In this document: piece by piece, positions 45,862-54,341 of the stretch
Layout: every line of letters starts with the position of its first letter
Position numbering within the stretch: position 1 is the first letter of the stretch
Source of the DNA: Pseudomonadota bacterium
GTDB taxonomy: Bacteria > Pseudomonadota > Alphaproteobacteria > Rhizobiales > Methylopilaceae
Assembly (NCBI GenBank): GCA_023430145.1
Contig: JAEZCD010000027.1
Span: 1-64,000 of the forward strand
Reading direction: 5' to 3'
Length of the DNA: 64,000 nucleotides
The notes under the pieces: generated by a model
What the model was told of the DNA's origin: nothing
The model's database searches: none
Seen by the model: only the letters and a program-made list of their open reading frames with translations
Program-made: the position numbers and the translations under genes

Positions 45862-46629
45862 ATGTCGCCGACCTCCGGTCATTTCGCCGAGACCCGGTTC
45901 GGGCAGGTCCACTACCGTGAGGCGGGCTCCGGGACGCCGCTCCTGCTCCTGCACAGCAACGGCCATTCCGGGCGCCAGTTCGAGCCGATGATGGCCCGGC
46001 TCGCCGATCGCTTCCGCTGCATCGCCTGGGACCAGGCCGGCCACGGCGACAGCGATCCCCTGCCGTCGCACGCCTCGATCGGCGGATTCACCGAGCGTGC
46101 GATCGCCTTTCTCGACGCGCTCGGGCTCGAGCGCGTCGTCTGCCTCGGCAACTCGGTCGGCGGTGCCATCGCGGCCGAGCTCGGGCGCAGCCACCCGGAT
46201 CGGCTGTCCCGCGTCTTCGTCTGCGAATGCCCGCTGCGCTCGGAGGCGGACTGGGCGGCGGCCTGGCCGCAGGTCGAGCGCAACCACGCGATCGTCATGC
46301 AGTCGCCGGAGACGATACGGGCCCGAGTCGCCGGCGCCGACCAGGCGATGATCGACTGGTGGAACGTCGAGCGCTCCAAGGCCGGCGGCTGGGCGATGCT
46401 CTCCACCATGTGGGCGCTGCGCCGGCACGACATCGCCGGCGCGCTGTCCGGCATCGCCGTGCCGGCGGTGCTCGTCTACGGCCGCGACAGCCAGCTCGCC
46501 GCACGCGCGGCCGACGCCGCGGCGCTGGTCCCGGGCGGCGTGCTCGAATGGGTCGAGCGCGCCGGCCACCTGCCGATGCTCGACGATCCGGGCCGCATGG
46601 CGGCGATCGTCCGCACGCACGCCGGATGA
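45862..46629 (+). CDS. Alpha/beta hydrolase
   Basis: The 255-residue hydrolase has LLLLHSNGHSG (oxyanion region), the nucleophile elbow GNSVGG with Ser97, and the catalytic His in RAGHLPMLDDP near the end. It starts 4 bp after the ATPase stop, so it is part of the ABC operon. The convergent next gene is an extradiol-dioxygenase-like protein, so a ring-cleavage-product (C-C bond) hydrolase is a sensible guess; an esterase is the alternative. Confidence 0.88.
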   Translation: MSPTSGHFAETRFGQVHYREAGSGTPLLLLHSNGHSGRQFEPMMARLADRFRCIAWDQAGHGDSDPLPSHASIGGFTERAIAFLDALGLERVVCLGNSVGGAIAAELGRSHPDRLSRVFVCECPLRSEADWAAAWPQVERNHAIVMQSPETIRARVAGADQAMIDWWNVERSKAGGWAMLSTMWALRRHDIAGALSGIAVPAVLVYGRDSQLAARAADAAALVPGGVLEWVERAGHLPMLDDPGRMAAIVRTHAG

Positions 46630-46631
46630 GA

Positions 46632-47531
46632 TCAGGCGCCGACGAAGGGAATGGCCCGCTGCGCGGCCCGCAGCTCGGGCGCGGGATGCGGCGCGATCCC
46701 CCATTGGTCGATGCGCCCAGGGGGCCACACCCAGTCCGCCGGGCCGCCGACGCGATAGGTGTCGTCGACCTGGAGAATCTCGGCCGTCACCTCCATCACG
46801 AAGCCCATCGGCGTCTGGAAATAGGCGAAGACGTTGTTTCCCGGCCCGTGCCGCCCGACGCCCCAGCCGATCGGATAGCCGGCATCGATCATCCGTCCGG
46901 AGGCACGCATCACCGATTCCCAGCCGGGCACCAGGAAGGCGACGTGGTTCAGCGTATCCACGTCCGTGTCGGCGAGCACCATGCAGTTGTGGTCGCGGTT
47001 GCAGCGGATGAAGGCCATCGGCTTCGTGCGGTCGGTCAGCGAGAAATCGAGCACGCGGCCGTAGAAGGCGAGGGTGGCGTCGATATCGGAGGTGTTGACG
47101 TTCGCATGCGTGATGCGGATCGGCACGTCGCCGGCCTCGGCCCGCGGCTCGAAGGTCCGATCGCCGTGCACCACCCTGACGCCCCTGCCCTGCGGATCGC
47201 GGAACGCGACACCGAGCCCGCCGGCCGGATCCTCGGACGGCGCCGGCCCCTCCGGCAGGGTCGCGCCCGCGGCCAGCGCATCGGCGAGGATCGCATCCAG
47301 CGCCTCGGCGGAGCGGGCGCGGAAGGTCATGGAGCGGATGGCCGCACGCGGTCCCTCGCGCAGCGCGACGCAATGATGGTCGCGGCCGCTGCCGGCGAGA
47401 AAGGCCCGGCCGGGCGCCGTCTCCCGCACCGTGAGGCCCCATGGCCCGGCGAGGAAATCGACGGCGGCGGCGAGATCGGGGACGTCCAGCGCCACGCTGC
47501 GCAATCCGGCGATGCGGCTGCTTTCCGGCAT
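46632..47531 (-). CDS. VOC family protein, type I extradiol dioxygenase-like
   Basis: The 299-residue protein has two vicinal-oxygen-chelate modules. The second has the metal ligands of extradiol enzymes in order: His in ITHANVNTSDID, His in TLNHVAFLVPGW, Glu in FVMEVTAEI. Length and ligands fit a catechol 2,3-dioxygenase-type enzyme or a close relative. It stops 3 bp from the end of the convergent hydrolase gene and is divergent from a LysR regulator. Confidence 0.85.
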   Translation of the reverse strand: MPESSRIAGLRSVALDVPDLAAAVDFLAGPWGLTVRETAPGRAFLAGSGRDHHCVALREGPRAAIRSMTFRARSAEALDAILADALAAGATLPEGPAPSEDPAGGLGVAFRDPQGRGVRVVHGDRTFEPRAEAGDVPIRITHANVNTSDIDATLAFYGRVLDFSLTDRTKPMAFIRCNRDHNCMVLADTDVDTLNHVAFLVPGWESVMRASGRMIDAGYPIGWGVGRHGPGNNVFAYFQTPMGFVMEVTAEILQVDDTYRVGGPADWVWPPGRIDQWGIAPHPAPELRAAQRAIPFVGA

Positions 47532-47612
47532 CGGTCACCTCCGGGCGGGAGATTGCCCGCGGCAGCGCGCGAAATCCAATCCGGAAACTTCGCGACGCCA
47601 TAGGGCCGGCCG

Positions 47613-48530
47613 ATGGATCTCGACCCGCGCCGGCTGCGTCACCTCCTCGCCCTGCACCGGCACGGGAGCTTCGTGCGCGCAGCGCAGAGCCTCAACCTGT
47701 CGCAGCCGGCTCTCTCGGTGAGCATCGCCCGGCTCGAGGACGAGGTCGGCCGGGCTCTCGTCCAGCGCAGCCGGCACGGTGCACGTCTGACCCGGGCGGG
47801 GCAGGATCTCGCCCGACACGCGATGGCCCTCGAGAGCGTGCTCGCCACCGCCCGGGACGAGATGCGGCTCGGCGCGGGCGGCGTGGAGGGCCCGCTGCGC
47901 ATCGGCGGCTCGCCGCTCGCCGTCGTCTCGATCATTCCGGACGCGCTGGCCCGCCTCGCATCCGAGACGGGCCAGCTGCGGGTCGAGGTGCGCGAGGCCG
48001 CGGAGGAGGCGCTGCTCGCCGGGCTGATCGGACAGCAGCTCGACCTCCTCGTCAGCGGCCCGGATTGGGTGCCGGCTCATCCGGAGGTGCTGTCGAAGCC
48101 GCTGTTCCGCACGCGGATGATCCTCGTGATGCGGCCCGGCCATCCGCTGGCTCATGACGCCGAGGTCGATCTCGCCCGCCTCGGCTCGGCGCTCTGGGTG
48201 CTGCCGCCGCCCGGCAAGGGCAGTTTTCGGACCCATGTCGAGGCCCAGTTCCTCAGCCGCGGCCTGTCCTTCCCGAGCCTGCTGATCGAGGCCGACCCGT
48301 TCGCGGCGATCATCGAGCTCGTGCGCCGCACCGACGGCGTGACGCTGCTGTCCGATCCGATCGTGCAGCGGGAGCTGGCCGAGGGCGCGGTCGTCGGCCG
48401 CCCGCTCCTCGGCGCCCCGCCGCCCCGCACCTTCGCGCTTCGCCGGCTCGCCGCTCGCCCGCTCTCGGGCCTCGCCGAGCGCTTCGTGCGGGCGCTGGAG
48501 GACGCCGCGCCCGTTTATGACCAGGGCTAG
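47613..48530 (+). CDS. LysR family transcriptional regulator
   Basis: The 305-residue protein has the LysR helix-turn-helix (RLRHLLALHRHGSFVRAAQ, LNLSQPALSVSIARLE) and the two-lobed effector domain (GPLRIGGSPLAVV, LVMRPGHPLAHDA). It is divergent from the extradiol-dioxygenase-like gene across 81 bp, which is the classic arrangement for its target. Confidence 0.93.
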   Translation: MDLDPRRLRHLLALHRHGSFVRAAQSLNLSQPALSVSIARLEDEVGRALVQRSRHGARLTRAGQDLARHAMALESVLATARDEMRLGAGGVEGPLRIGGSPLAVVSIIPDALARLASETGQLRVEVREAAEEALLAGLIGQQLDLLVSGPDWVPAHPEVLSKPLFRTRMILVMRPGHPLAHDAEVDLARLGSALWVLPPPGKGSFRTHVEAQFLSRGLSFPSLLIEADPFAAIIELVRRTDGVTLLSDPIVQRELAEGAVVGRPLLGAPPPRTFALRRLAARPLSGLAERFVRALEDAAPVYDQG

Positions 48531-48680
48531 GCGCGCTGCCGGCGGATGCCTCGCTCGGCCTTTCATGCCGCGAAGGAGCGATCTGCTCACCATCCGTTCA
48601 TCCCCGCTGCCGAAGCTGCCCGCGATGATGATTCGACCCTTGCAGATCGGCAGCCCTGTCTCGCCGCGACGGGCCCGGCC

Positions 48681-49481
48681 GTGATCGTCGCCGGCCTTCG
48701 CCGCCTTCTGCGGCACATCGCTCACACGCGGATCGAGAACGAGCGGGCGCTGACGGGCTACGTGCTCCGGATCTGCTCGCTCTGCATCGTCCTGGCCGTC
48801 ACGATCGACGTCGCCAACCAGATGGCCTTCTTCATCGACTGGCCGACGACGATCCGCTCCTGGATCATCTCGGCGATCGTCGCGCTCGTCATCGCCGCTC
48901 CGGTCTCTCACTTCATCGGCAAGGCGCACCTCGAGCTCTACCGGGCGAAACAGAGAGCGGAGGAGCTCGGCCGGCTCGACCCTCTGACGGGGCTCCTCAA
49001 CCGCCGGGCGCTCTTCGAGCATGCCGCCGCCGTCGACGTGATCGCCCTCGTCATCGTCGACATCGACCGCTTCAAGAGCGTCAACGACGCCTTCGGCCAC
49101 CTGATCGGGGACGAGGTGCTGCGCGCGGTGGCGCACATGCTGGCGAGGCTGCTCGGCGATTGCGGCGAGATCGGCCGGCTCGGCGGGGAGGAGTTCGCGA
49201 TCGTCTCGAACGTCGTGGACGTGGCTCGCCTGAGCGAGCGGCTGGAGGAATTCCGCGCCAGCCTCTCGCGGACGCCGATCGTCTCCGGCACGACCACCGT
49301 GAACGTGACGGTGTCGGTCGGCATCGCCGCGCGGCGGCCGGACCAGTCGTTCGAGCAGCTCTACGCCGACGCCGACAAGGCGCTCTATAGCGCCAAGCGC
49401 GCCGGCAGGAACCGGATCGTCGTGCACGACGGCTCGGCGCACGATCGTCGCCTGCCCGACGAGGCCGCCAGCGGCGATTGA
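48681..49481 (+). CDS. Membrane-anchored diguanylate cyclase (GGDEF domain)
   Basis: After a short N-terminus come two hydrophobic helices (SLCIVLAVTIDVA and WIISAIVALVIAAPV). A GGDEF domain follows, with DPLTGLLNRRALFE, DIDRFKSVNDAFGHLIGD and the active-site motif RLGGEEFAIV, which keeps the catalytic Glu. No RxxD inhibitory site is seen at the expected place. It should make cyclic di-GMP at the inner membrane. The GTG at 48681 was preferred; an ATG at 48546 would add 45 polar residues. Confidence 0.88.
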   Translation: MIVAGLRRLLRHIAHTRIENERALTGYVLRICSLCIVLAVTIDVANQMAFFIDWPTTIRSWIISAIVALVIAAPVSHFIGKAHLELYRAKQRAEELGRLDPLTGLLNRRALFEHAAAVDVIALVIVDIDRFKSVNDAFGHLIGDEVLRAVAHMLARLLGDCGEIGRLGGEEFAIVSNVVDVARLSERLEEFRASLSRTPIVSGTTTVNVTVSVGIAARRPDQSFEQLYADADKALYSAKRAGRNRIVVHDGSAHDRRLPDEAASGD

Positions 49482-49566
49482 CGTCCTGTTTGGCCGATGC
49501 CCCGCAAACCTCCGACCAGACGCCGCGCCGACGCGTCGGAAAGTACCGGCGGCCACCGCCGCCCGT

Positions 49567-50481
49567 TCACACGCCGGAGAACATCACCCGGCCCGGGGCC
49601 GGCATGTCGGCGGCGAGGATCGTGCCCGTCTCCGATTCGGTGATGAACAGGGTGCGTCGATCGCGGCCGCCATAGGCCATGTTGGTGGTGTGGGTGCCGT
49701 GGCGGGACTGCACGCGCAGCAGCGGCTCCCCCGCCGGGCTGAAGAGCCAGACGGCCCCGAGGCCGATATGCGCGACCGCGAGATTGCCCGCGTCGTCCAT
49801 GGCGAGGCCGTCGGGGCCGCCGCCGCCCGAGAGCTGGATGAAGGTCCCGACCTTGGCGACGGTGCCGTCGCGCATCAGCGGCACGCGCCAGATCGCATTG
49901 GCCCGCGTCACCGCGACGTAGAGCACGCTCTCGCTCGGATCGAGCACGATGCCGTTCGGGCTCGGCACGTTGTCGAGCAGGCAATCGACCTCGCCGCTCG
50001 CCCGCAGGCGAAACACCCGGCCGGTCGGATCGTGCAGCCCGGTGAGGCCCTGGTCGGTGAAATAGAGGTCGCCGTTGGAGGCGAAGACGAGATCGTTGAC
50101 GGCCTTCAGCCGCTCGAGCCGAACGCGCTCGAGGAACGGCCGCACCTGTCCCGTCTCCGGGTCGAGCACGACGATGCCGTTCCTGTAGTCGGCGATGAAG
50201 ATGCGGCCGTCGCGATGGATCTTCAGCCCGTTCGGCTCGCCGTCATATTCTGCGAGGAGGGTGAAGGCGCCGGTCTCGTCGATGCGGAAGACGCGCCCCC
50301 AGGGAATGTCGACGCAATAGAGGCGCCCCTCACGGTCGAAGGACGGACCTTCCAGCAGCGAATGGGCGGGCAGGACGCCGGGCTGGTGGCGATGCCATTC
50401 CGACGTCGGCGCGGCCTTGCGGAAGCTGTCCGGAAGCCGGGTGAACACCCTCGGCTCGATCATCGGCGGTGGGGCGAACAT
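49567..50481 (-). CDS. SMP-30/gluconolactonase family protein
   Basis: The 304-residue beta-propeller has LLEGPSFDREGRLYCVDIPWG (with the first metal Glu), EPNGLKIHRDGRIFIADY, NDLVFASNGDLYFTDQG and PNGIVLDPSESVLYVA, the repeating metal-site blocks of sugar-acid lactonases. It lies 15 bp after the TRAP large permease and so is the last gene of that operon. It may open the lactone of the acid sugar that the DUF1537 kinase and PdxA2 consume. Confidence 0.9.
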   Translation of the reverse strand: MFAPPPMIEPRVFTRLPDSFRKAAPTSEWHRHQPGVLPAHSLLEGPSFDREGRLYCVDIPWGRVFRIDETGAFTLLAEYDGEPNGLKIHRDGRIFIADYRNGIVVLDPETGQVRPFLERVRLERLKAVNDLVFASNGDLYFTDQGLTGLHDPTGRVFRLRASGEVDCLLDNVPSPNGIVLDPSESVLYVAVTRANAIWRVPLMRDGTVAKVGTFIQLSGGGGPDGLAMDDAGNLAVAHIGLGAVWLFSPAGEPLLRVQSRHGTHTTNMAYGGRDRRTLFITESETGTILAADMPAPGRVMFSGV

Positions 50482-50496
50482 CGATGCGGCTCGCAG

Positions 50497-51795
50497 TCAC
50501 TTCAGAGCGGCGGGAAGCCAGAGCGCCAGCTCGGGCAGGGCGTAGAGCAGGAAGGAGAAGGCGACGATGATCGCCGCGTAGGGCGCGGATGCAGCGGCGA
50601 TGTCGCCGAGCGTGCGGTCGGGCGCGATGGAGTGGACCGCGAACAGGTTGAGACCCATGGGCGGGGTAAGTGCCCCGAGCTCGATGAAGATGACGAGGAT
50701 CACGCCCACCCAGACCCCGTTGAAGCCGAGCGCCATCAGCGTCGGATACATCAGCGGCACCGTCAGCAGCATGATCGACAGGCCGTCGATGAACATGCCG
50801 ACGATGGCGTAGATCACAAGCAGGACGCAGAAGAACAGGAACGGCGACACCTCGAGTGCCGTCATCCAGTCCGCGAGGCCGCGGCCGATCCCGGACGACA
50901 CGACGGCGAAGTTCAGCACCTGGGCGTTGATGGTGATGAACATGATCACGGCACTGGTCAGCAGCGTGTTGCGCACCGCGAGCCAGAGCTTCGCCCAGGT
51001 GAACTGGCGATAGGCGAGGCCCAGCAGCAGCGCGAGCAGCGCACCGAATGCCGAGGCTTCCGTCGGCGTGACGACGCCCGCATACATGCCGCCGATCACG
51101 GCGGCCACGAGGCCGAGCACGGGGAACGCGTCGCGGGCCGCGCGGGCGAAGTCGAGACCGCCGCCGGTGCGCCTCGCCGGCGTCAGGCCGGGGTTCAGCG
51201 TGGCGCGAACGGCCACATAGATCGCGAAGAGGAGCGCGAGCACCATGCCCGGAACGACGCCGGCCATGAACAGGTCGATCACCGATTCCTGGGTCATCGA
51301 GCCGTAGACGATGAGCGGGATGCTCGGCGGAATGAGGATGCCGAGGCAGCCGCCGGCCGTCAGCGTGCCGAGCGTGAGGCTGTCCGCATAGCCGCGCGAG
51401 CGCATCTCCTTCACCGCGACCGTCCCGACCGTCAGCGCGGTTGCGACGGACGAGCCCGCGATGGCCGAGAAGATGGCGCAGCCGGCGATATTGGTCTGCG
51501 CGAGCCCGCCGGGAATGCGGCCGAACAAGCCGGAGATGCCGGAATAGAACCGCCCGGCGATGCCGCTCTGCAGGATCAGCTCGCCCATCAGCACGAAGAG
51601 CGGAATGGCGACGAGACTGAAGTTGGTCGTCGTGTTGAAGACGATGTCGCCGAACGTCGGCCACAGCATAGTGCCGCTCGCCAGCGTGATGCCGACGATG
51701 CCGACGAAGCCCATGGCGGCGCCGATCGAGACCCCGAATGCGAGGGTCGTGACGAGCAGGATGCCGTAGAGCGGAAGAAGCTCAGTCCACGCCAT
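50497..51795 (-). CDS. TRAP transporter large permease (DctM-like)
   Basis: The 432-residue protein has about twelve helices and the DctM blocks MGFVGIVGITLASG, FVLMGELILQSG, GCLGILIPPSIPLIVYG and PPMGLNLFAVHSIA. It drives sodium-coupled uptake of a carboxylate with the small permease and the DctP-like protein. It overlaps the small permease by 14 bp. Confidence 0.95.
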   Translation of the reverse strand: MAWTELLPLYGILLVTTLAFGVSIGAAMGFVGIVGITLASGTMLWPTFGDIVFNTTTNFSLVAIPLFVLMGELILQSGIAGRFYSGISGLFGRIPGGLAQTNIAGCAIFSAIAGSSVATALTVGTVAVKEMRSRGYADSLTLGTLTAGGCLGILIPPSIPLIVYGSMTQESVIDLFMAGVVPGMVLALLFAIYVAVRATLNPGLTPARRTGGGLDFARAARDAFPVLGLVAAVIGGMYAGVVTPTEASAFGALLALLLGLAYRQFTWAKLWLAVRNTLLTSAVIMFITINAQVLNFAVVSSGIGRGLADWMTALEVSPFLFFCVLLVIYAIVGMFIDGLSIMLLTVPLMYPTLMALGFNGVWVGVILVIFIELGALTPPMGLNLFAVHSIAPDRTLGDIAAASAPYAAIIVAFSFLLYALPELALWLPAALK

Positions 51796-52318
51796 CGTTC
51801 ACACTCGCCTCCGGCACCCGTCCCCGCCAGAGCGCGGCCGCGCGCAGCCCGCCCCATTCCAGGAAGGCGATGGTCAGGAGAGCGTAGCCGAAGGGCATGA
51901 TGGCCTGCGGGACCACAAGGAGCGTCTGGGAGGGCTGCAGGCTGCGCGTCCCGAAGGCGTAGCTGGCGGCGGCGAGGTCGAAGGTCGCATCGGCGAGCAC
52001 CGCGCAGGTCACGGCGCCGATGACGGCGGCGAACAGCTCGGCGATCGCGCGCGGCCGCAGCGGCAGCCGGCCGACCAGCCCGTCCACGCGCAGGAAGCGG
52101 CCCTCGCGCAGGGCCGGCAGGAAGCACAGGAGCGTCGCCCCGGTGAAGAAGTAGCCGGCATACTCGTCGGCGATCTGCGTCGAGACGCCGAACAGGGTGC
52201 GCCCGGCGATCTCCACGTTCATCAGGATCGCCATGGCGGCGATCATCCCCGCGCCGAGCGCGAGGCCGACCCACTGGATGAGGTCGAGCGCCCGCGAGAC
52301 ATAAGGGATGCGCTGCAA
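51782..52318 (-). CDS. TRAP transporter small permease (DctQ-like)
   Basis: The 178-residue protein has four helices and the DctQ pattern (MNVEIAGRTLFGVSTQIADE, GYFFTGATLLCFLPALREGR). It sits between the binding protein (41-bp gap) and the large permease (14-bp overlap). Confidence 0.92.
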   Translation of the reverse strand: MQRIPYVSRALDLIQWVGLALGAGMIAAMAILMNVEIAGRTLFGVSTQIADEYAGYFFTGATLLCFLPALREGRFLRVDGLVGRLPLRPRAIAELFAAVIGAVTCAVLADATFDLAAASYAFGTRSLQPSQTLLVVPQAIMPFGYALLTIAFLEWGGLRAAALWRGRVPEASVNDGVD

Positions 52319-52359
52319 GGCGGCCCCCTAGCCTGGTGCGCTCGACCGAAGAGGGGGCG

Positions 52360-53358
52360 TCAGTTGCAGGACTTCACCGCGACGGCGAGCATGTCCTTGC
52401 CGACCGCCCCGGCCTTCGCCACCCATTCCTCGGCGATCGGCTTGGTCAGCTCGCGCAGGCGGGCCTCCTCCTCGGGCGTCGCATCGCGCAGCGTCATGCC
52501 CTTCTCGGTCAGCGCCTTGCGCGCCTCCTTGTCGGCCGCGATCAGCTCGGCCCGGTACTTCGGCGCCCATTCCTCGGCCTTGGCGAGCAGGATCTTGCGC
52601 AGATCCTCCGGCAGCGCCTCGAGGGCCGCCTGGTTCACCACGATCGCCTGATGGGCGAGCGTCAGGTTCAGCATGTAGCCGAACTTGGTGACCTCGTTGA
52701 ACTTCCAGTCGAGCGCCGGGACCGCGGCCGTGAAGGCCCCGTCGACGACGCCGCGCTGCAGCGCGGGAATGACTTCCGCCGGGGTGATGGTGACGCCCGA
52801 GCCGCCGGCGAGGCGCATCATCTCCGCCTGCTCGCGGTTCCAGGACCGGACTTTCAGGTTCTTCAGCCCGTCGATGCCGGGCACGGGCTTGGCCAGCCAC
52901 AGCTGTTGCGGGGGCATGACCCACTGCATGACGGAGGTCGACTTGAACTTGCCCTCGAGGACGTCGTTGACCGGCTTCTCGATGGCCGGCGCGAGGACCT
53001 CGTAGAACTTGTCCATCGAGGTGCACGCGAACGGCATCGAGAGCGCGTTCAGCTCGGGCACGTCACCGGCCACGAAGCCGAACGCCACGTCCCCCATCTC
53101 GACCTGCCGCGAGCCGACGACGCGCAGCACGTCGGCGGCCTTGTAGGGCAGCTCGCCGGACGAAAAGACGGTGATCTTCAGGCGCCCGTTGGTGGCCGCC
53201 TCGACGTCCTTGGCGAAGGCCCGATGCAGGGTCGTCGGCTTATCGTTGGCGGCGAAGTAGGTGTAGAATTTCCAGTTGACGTCTGCCGCCTGGGCGCCGC
53301 TACACGTCACAGCCGCCAGCGCCGCCACAGCCCAAGATCGCCAAGCATTCATGCCCAT
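52360..53358 (-). CDS. TRAP transporter solute-binding protein (DctP-like)
   Basis: The 332-residue periplasmic protein has a signal peptide ending GAQAAD and the DctP fold. The ligand-binding region is NLKVRSWNREQAEMM, containing the conserved Arg that grips the substrate carboxylate. PAEVIPALQRGVVDGAFTA follows. The ATG at 53358 follows GGGAGGA. It is the first gene of the TRAP-lactonase operon. Confidence 0.93.
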   Translation of the reverse strand: MGMNAWRSWAVAALAAVTCSGAQAADVNWKFYTYFAANDKPTTLHRAFAKDVEAATNGRLKITVFSSGELPYKAADVLRVVGSRQVEMGDVAFGFVAGDVPELNALSMPFACTSMDKFYEVLAPAIEKPVNDVLEGKFKSTSVMQWVMPPQQLWLAKPVPGIDGLKNLKVRSWNREQAEMMRLAGGSGVTITPAEVIPALQRGVVDGAFTAAVPALDWKFNEVTKFGYMLNLTLAHQAIVVNQAALEALPEDLRKILLAKAEEWAPKYRAELIAADKEARKALTEKGMTLRDATPEEEARLRELTKPIAEEWVAKAGAVGKDMLAVAVKSCN

Positions 53359-53458
53359 CTTCCGGTCCTCCCAAGGGGCCCGCTCGGCGTCCAGGCCGTC
53401 TCGGCGGGCATCGGATTTTGACGGCAGTGTCGGTTCCCGAAGCGGAGCTGTCAACGCC

Positions 53459-53493
53459 TTTGAGCGAGTTTGACGTTCGCTGATCGACTTTGA
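53459..53493. promoter_or_regulatory. Phased TTTGA repeats, probable DeoR-family operator
   Basis: TTTGA occurs at 53459, 53469 and 53489, that is at 10-bp multiples on one face of the helix, in the 167-bp gap between the divergent TRAP and DeoR operons. The last two lie within CGAGTTTGA and CGACTTTGA, exactly 20 bp apart. DeoR/GlpR-type regulators often bind such repeated half-sites. The assignment is by position. Confidence 0.5.
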
Positions 53494-53525
53494 TACGACA
53501 GCGGAGTGCATGAGGGTGGTTGCAG

Positions 53526-54341
53526 GTGGACCAGAAAGCCTCGGTGACGCGGGTGAGCCTCATCCCGGCGCAAAGGCACGCGCAGATCCTGCAGGTGCTG
53601 AGGGCGGACCGGGCGGCCTCTGTGCAGCGGCTCGCGGGCCGCATCGGCGCCTCGGTGTCGACCATTCGGCGCGATCTCGAAGCGCTCGAGCAGAGCGGCC
53701 TGCTCGAGCGCTCCTTCGGCGGCGCGAGCCTTCGACCGCACGCGCTGGCGACGCTGGAGACCGGCCAGGCGGTGGCGCAGCACATCGCCACCAGCGAGAA
53801 GGAGGCGATCGCCCGGCTCGCCGTGACGCTGATCGAGCCGCATCAGGCCGTCCTCCTCGACAGCGGATCGACGGTGGTCGAGGTCGCCCGCGAGATCGCT
53901 CGCGGAACCTTGCCACTGACCGTCATCACCAATGATCTCACCGTCGGCCAGATCCTGTCGGAGGTGCCGCGGATCCGGCTTCTCGTCACCGGCGGCACGG
54001 TGCGGCCCGGCTCCTCCACCCTGCTCGGGCCGCCGGGGGAGGATCTGCTGGCGACGATCCGGGCCGACATCGCCTTCGTCGGCGCCCACGCGGTGACGGA
54101 CACGGGCCTCAGCGAGACCAGCCTCGACGTCGTCCGGATCAAGCAGGCGATCATGCGCGCCTCCCGCAGGAGCGTCATCGTCGCCGACCATTCCAAGTTC
54201 GGCGAGCCTTCCGTCTTCCACGCCGGCGCGTGGCGCGCGGGGACCGTTCTCGTCACCGACGATCGCGTCGAGCCGCATCACCTCGCGCCTTTGCGGGAGG
54301 CGGGCGTGGAGGTGCTGATCGCGCCCGTCGAGGCGTCATGA
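53526..54341 (+). CDS. DeoR/GlpR family transcriptional regulator
   Basis: The protein of about 271 residues has a DeoR helix-turn-helix (RHAQILQVLRADRAASVQRL, VSTIRRDLEALEQSG). A phosphosugar-sensing DeoRC domain follows (LLDSGSTVVEVARE, VITNDLTVGQIL, VTGGTVRP, RRSVIVADHSKFG). Phosphorylated acid sugars are typical effectors. The start is GTG 53526 or TTG 53520, both after GAGGG. It leads the operon with the kinase (ATGA overlap) and PdxA2. Confidence 0.92.
   Translation: MDQKASVTRVSLIPAQRHAQILQVLRADRAASVQRLAGRIGASVSTIRRDLEALEQSGLLERSFGGASLRPHALATLETGQAVAQHIATSEKEAIARLAVTLIEPHQAVLLDSGSTVVEVAREIARGTLPLTVITNDLTVGQILSEVPRIRLLVTGGTVRPGSSTLLGPPGEDLLATIRADIAFVGAHAVTDTGLSETSLDVVRIKQAIMRASRRSVIVADHSKFGEPSVFHAGAWRAGTVLVTDDRVEPHHLAPLREAGVEVLIAPVEAS

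Noticed and set aside
47535..49556. 673-codon minus-strand frame over the LysR and GGDEF genes
   Set aside because: Spans two well-supported genes on the opposite strand and has no domain signature.
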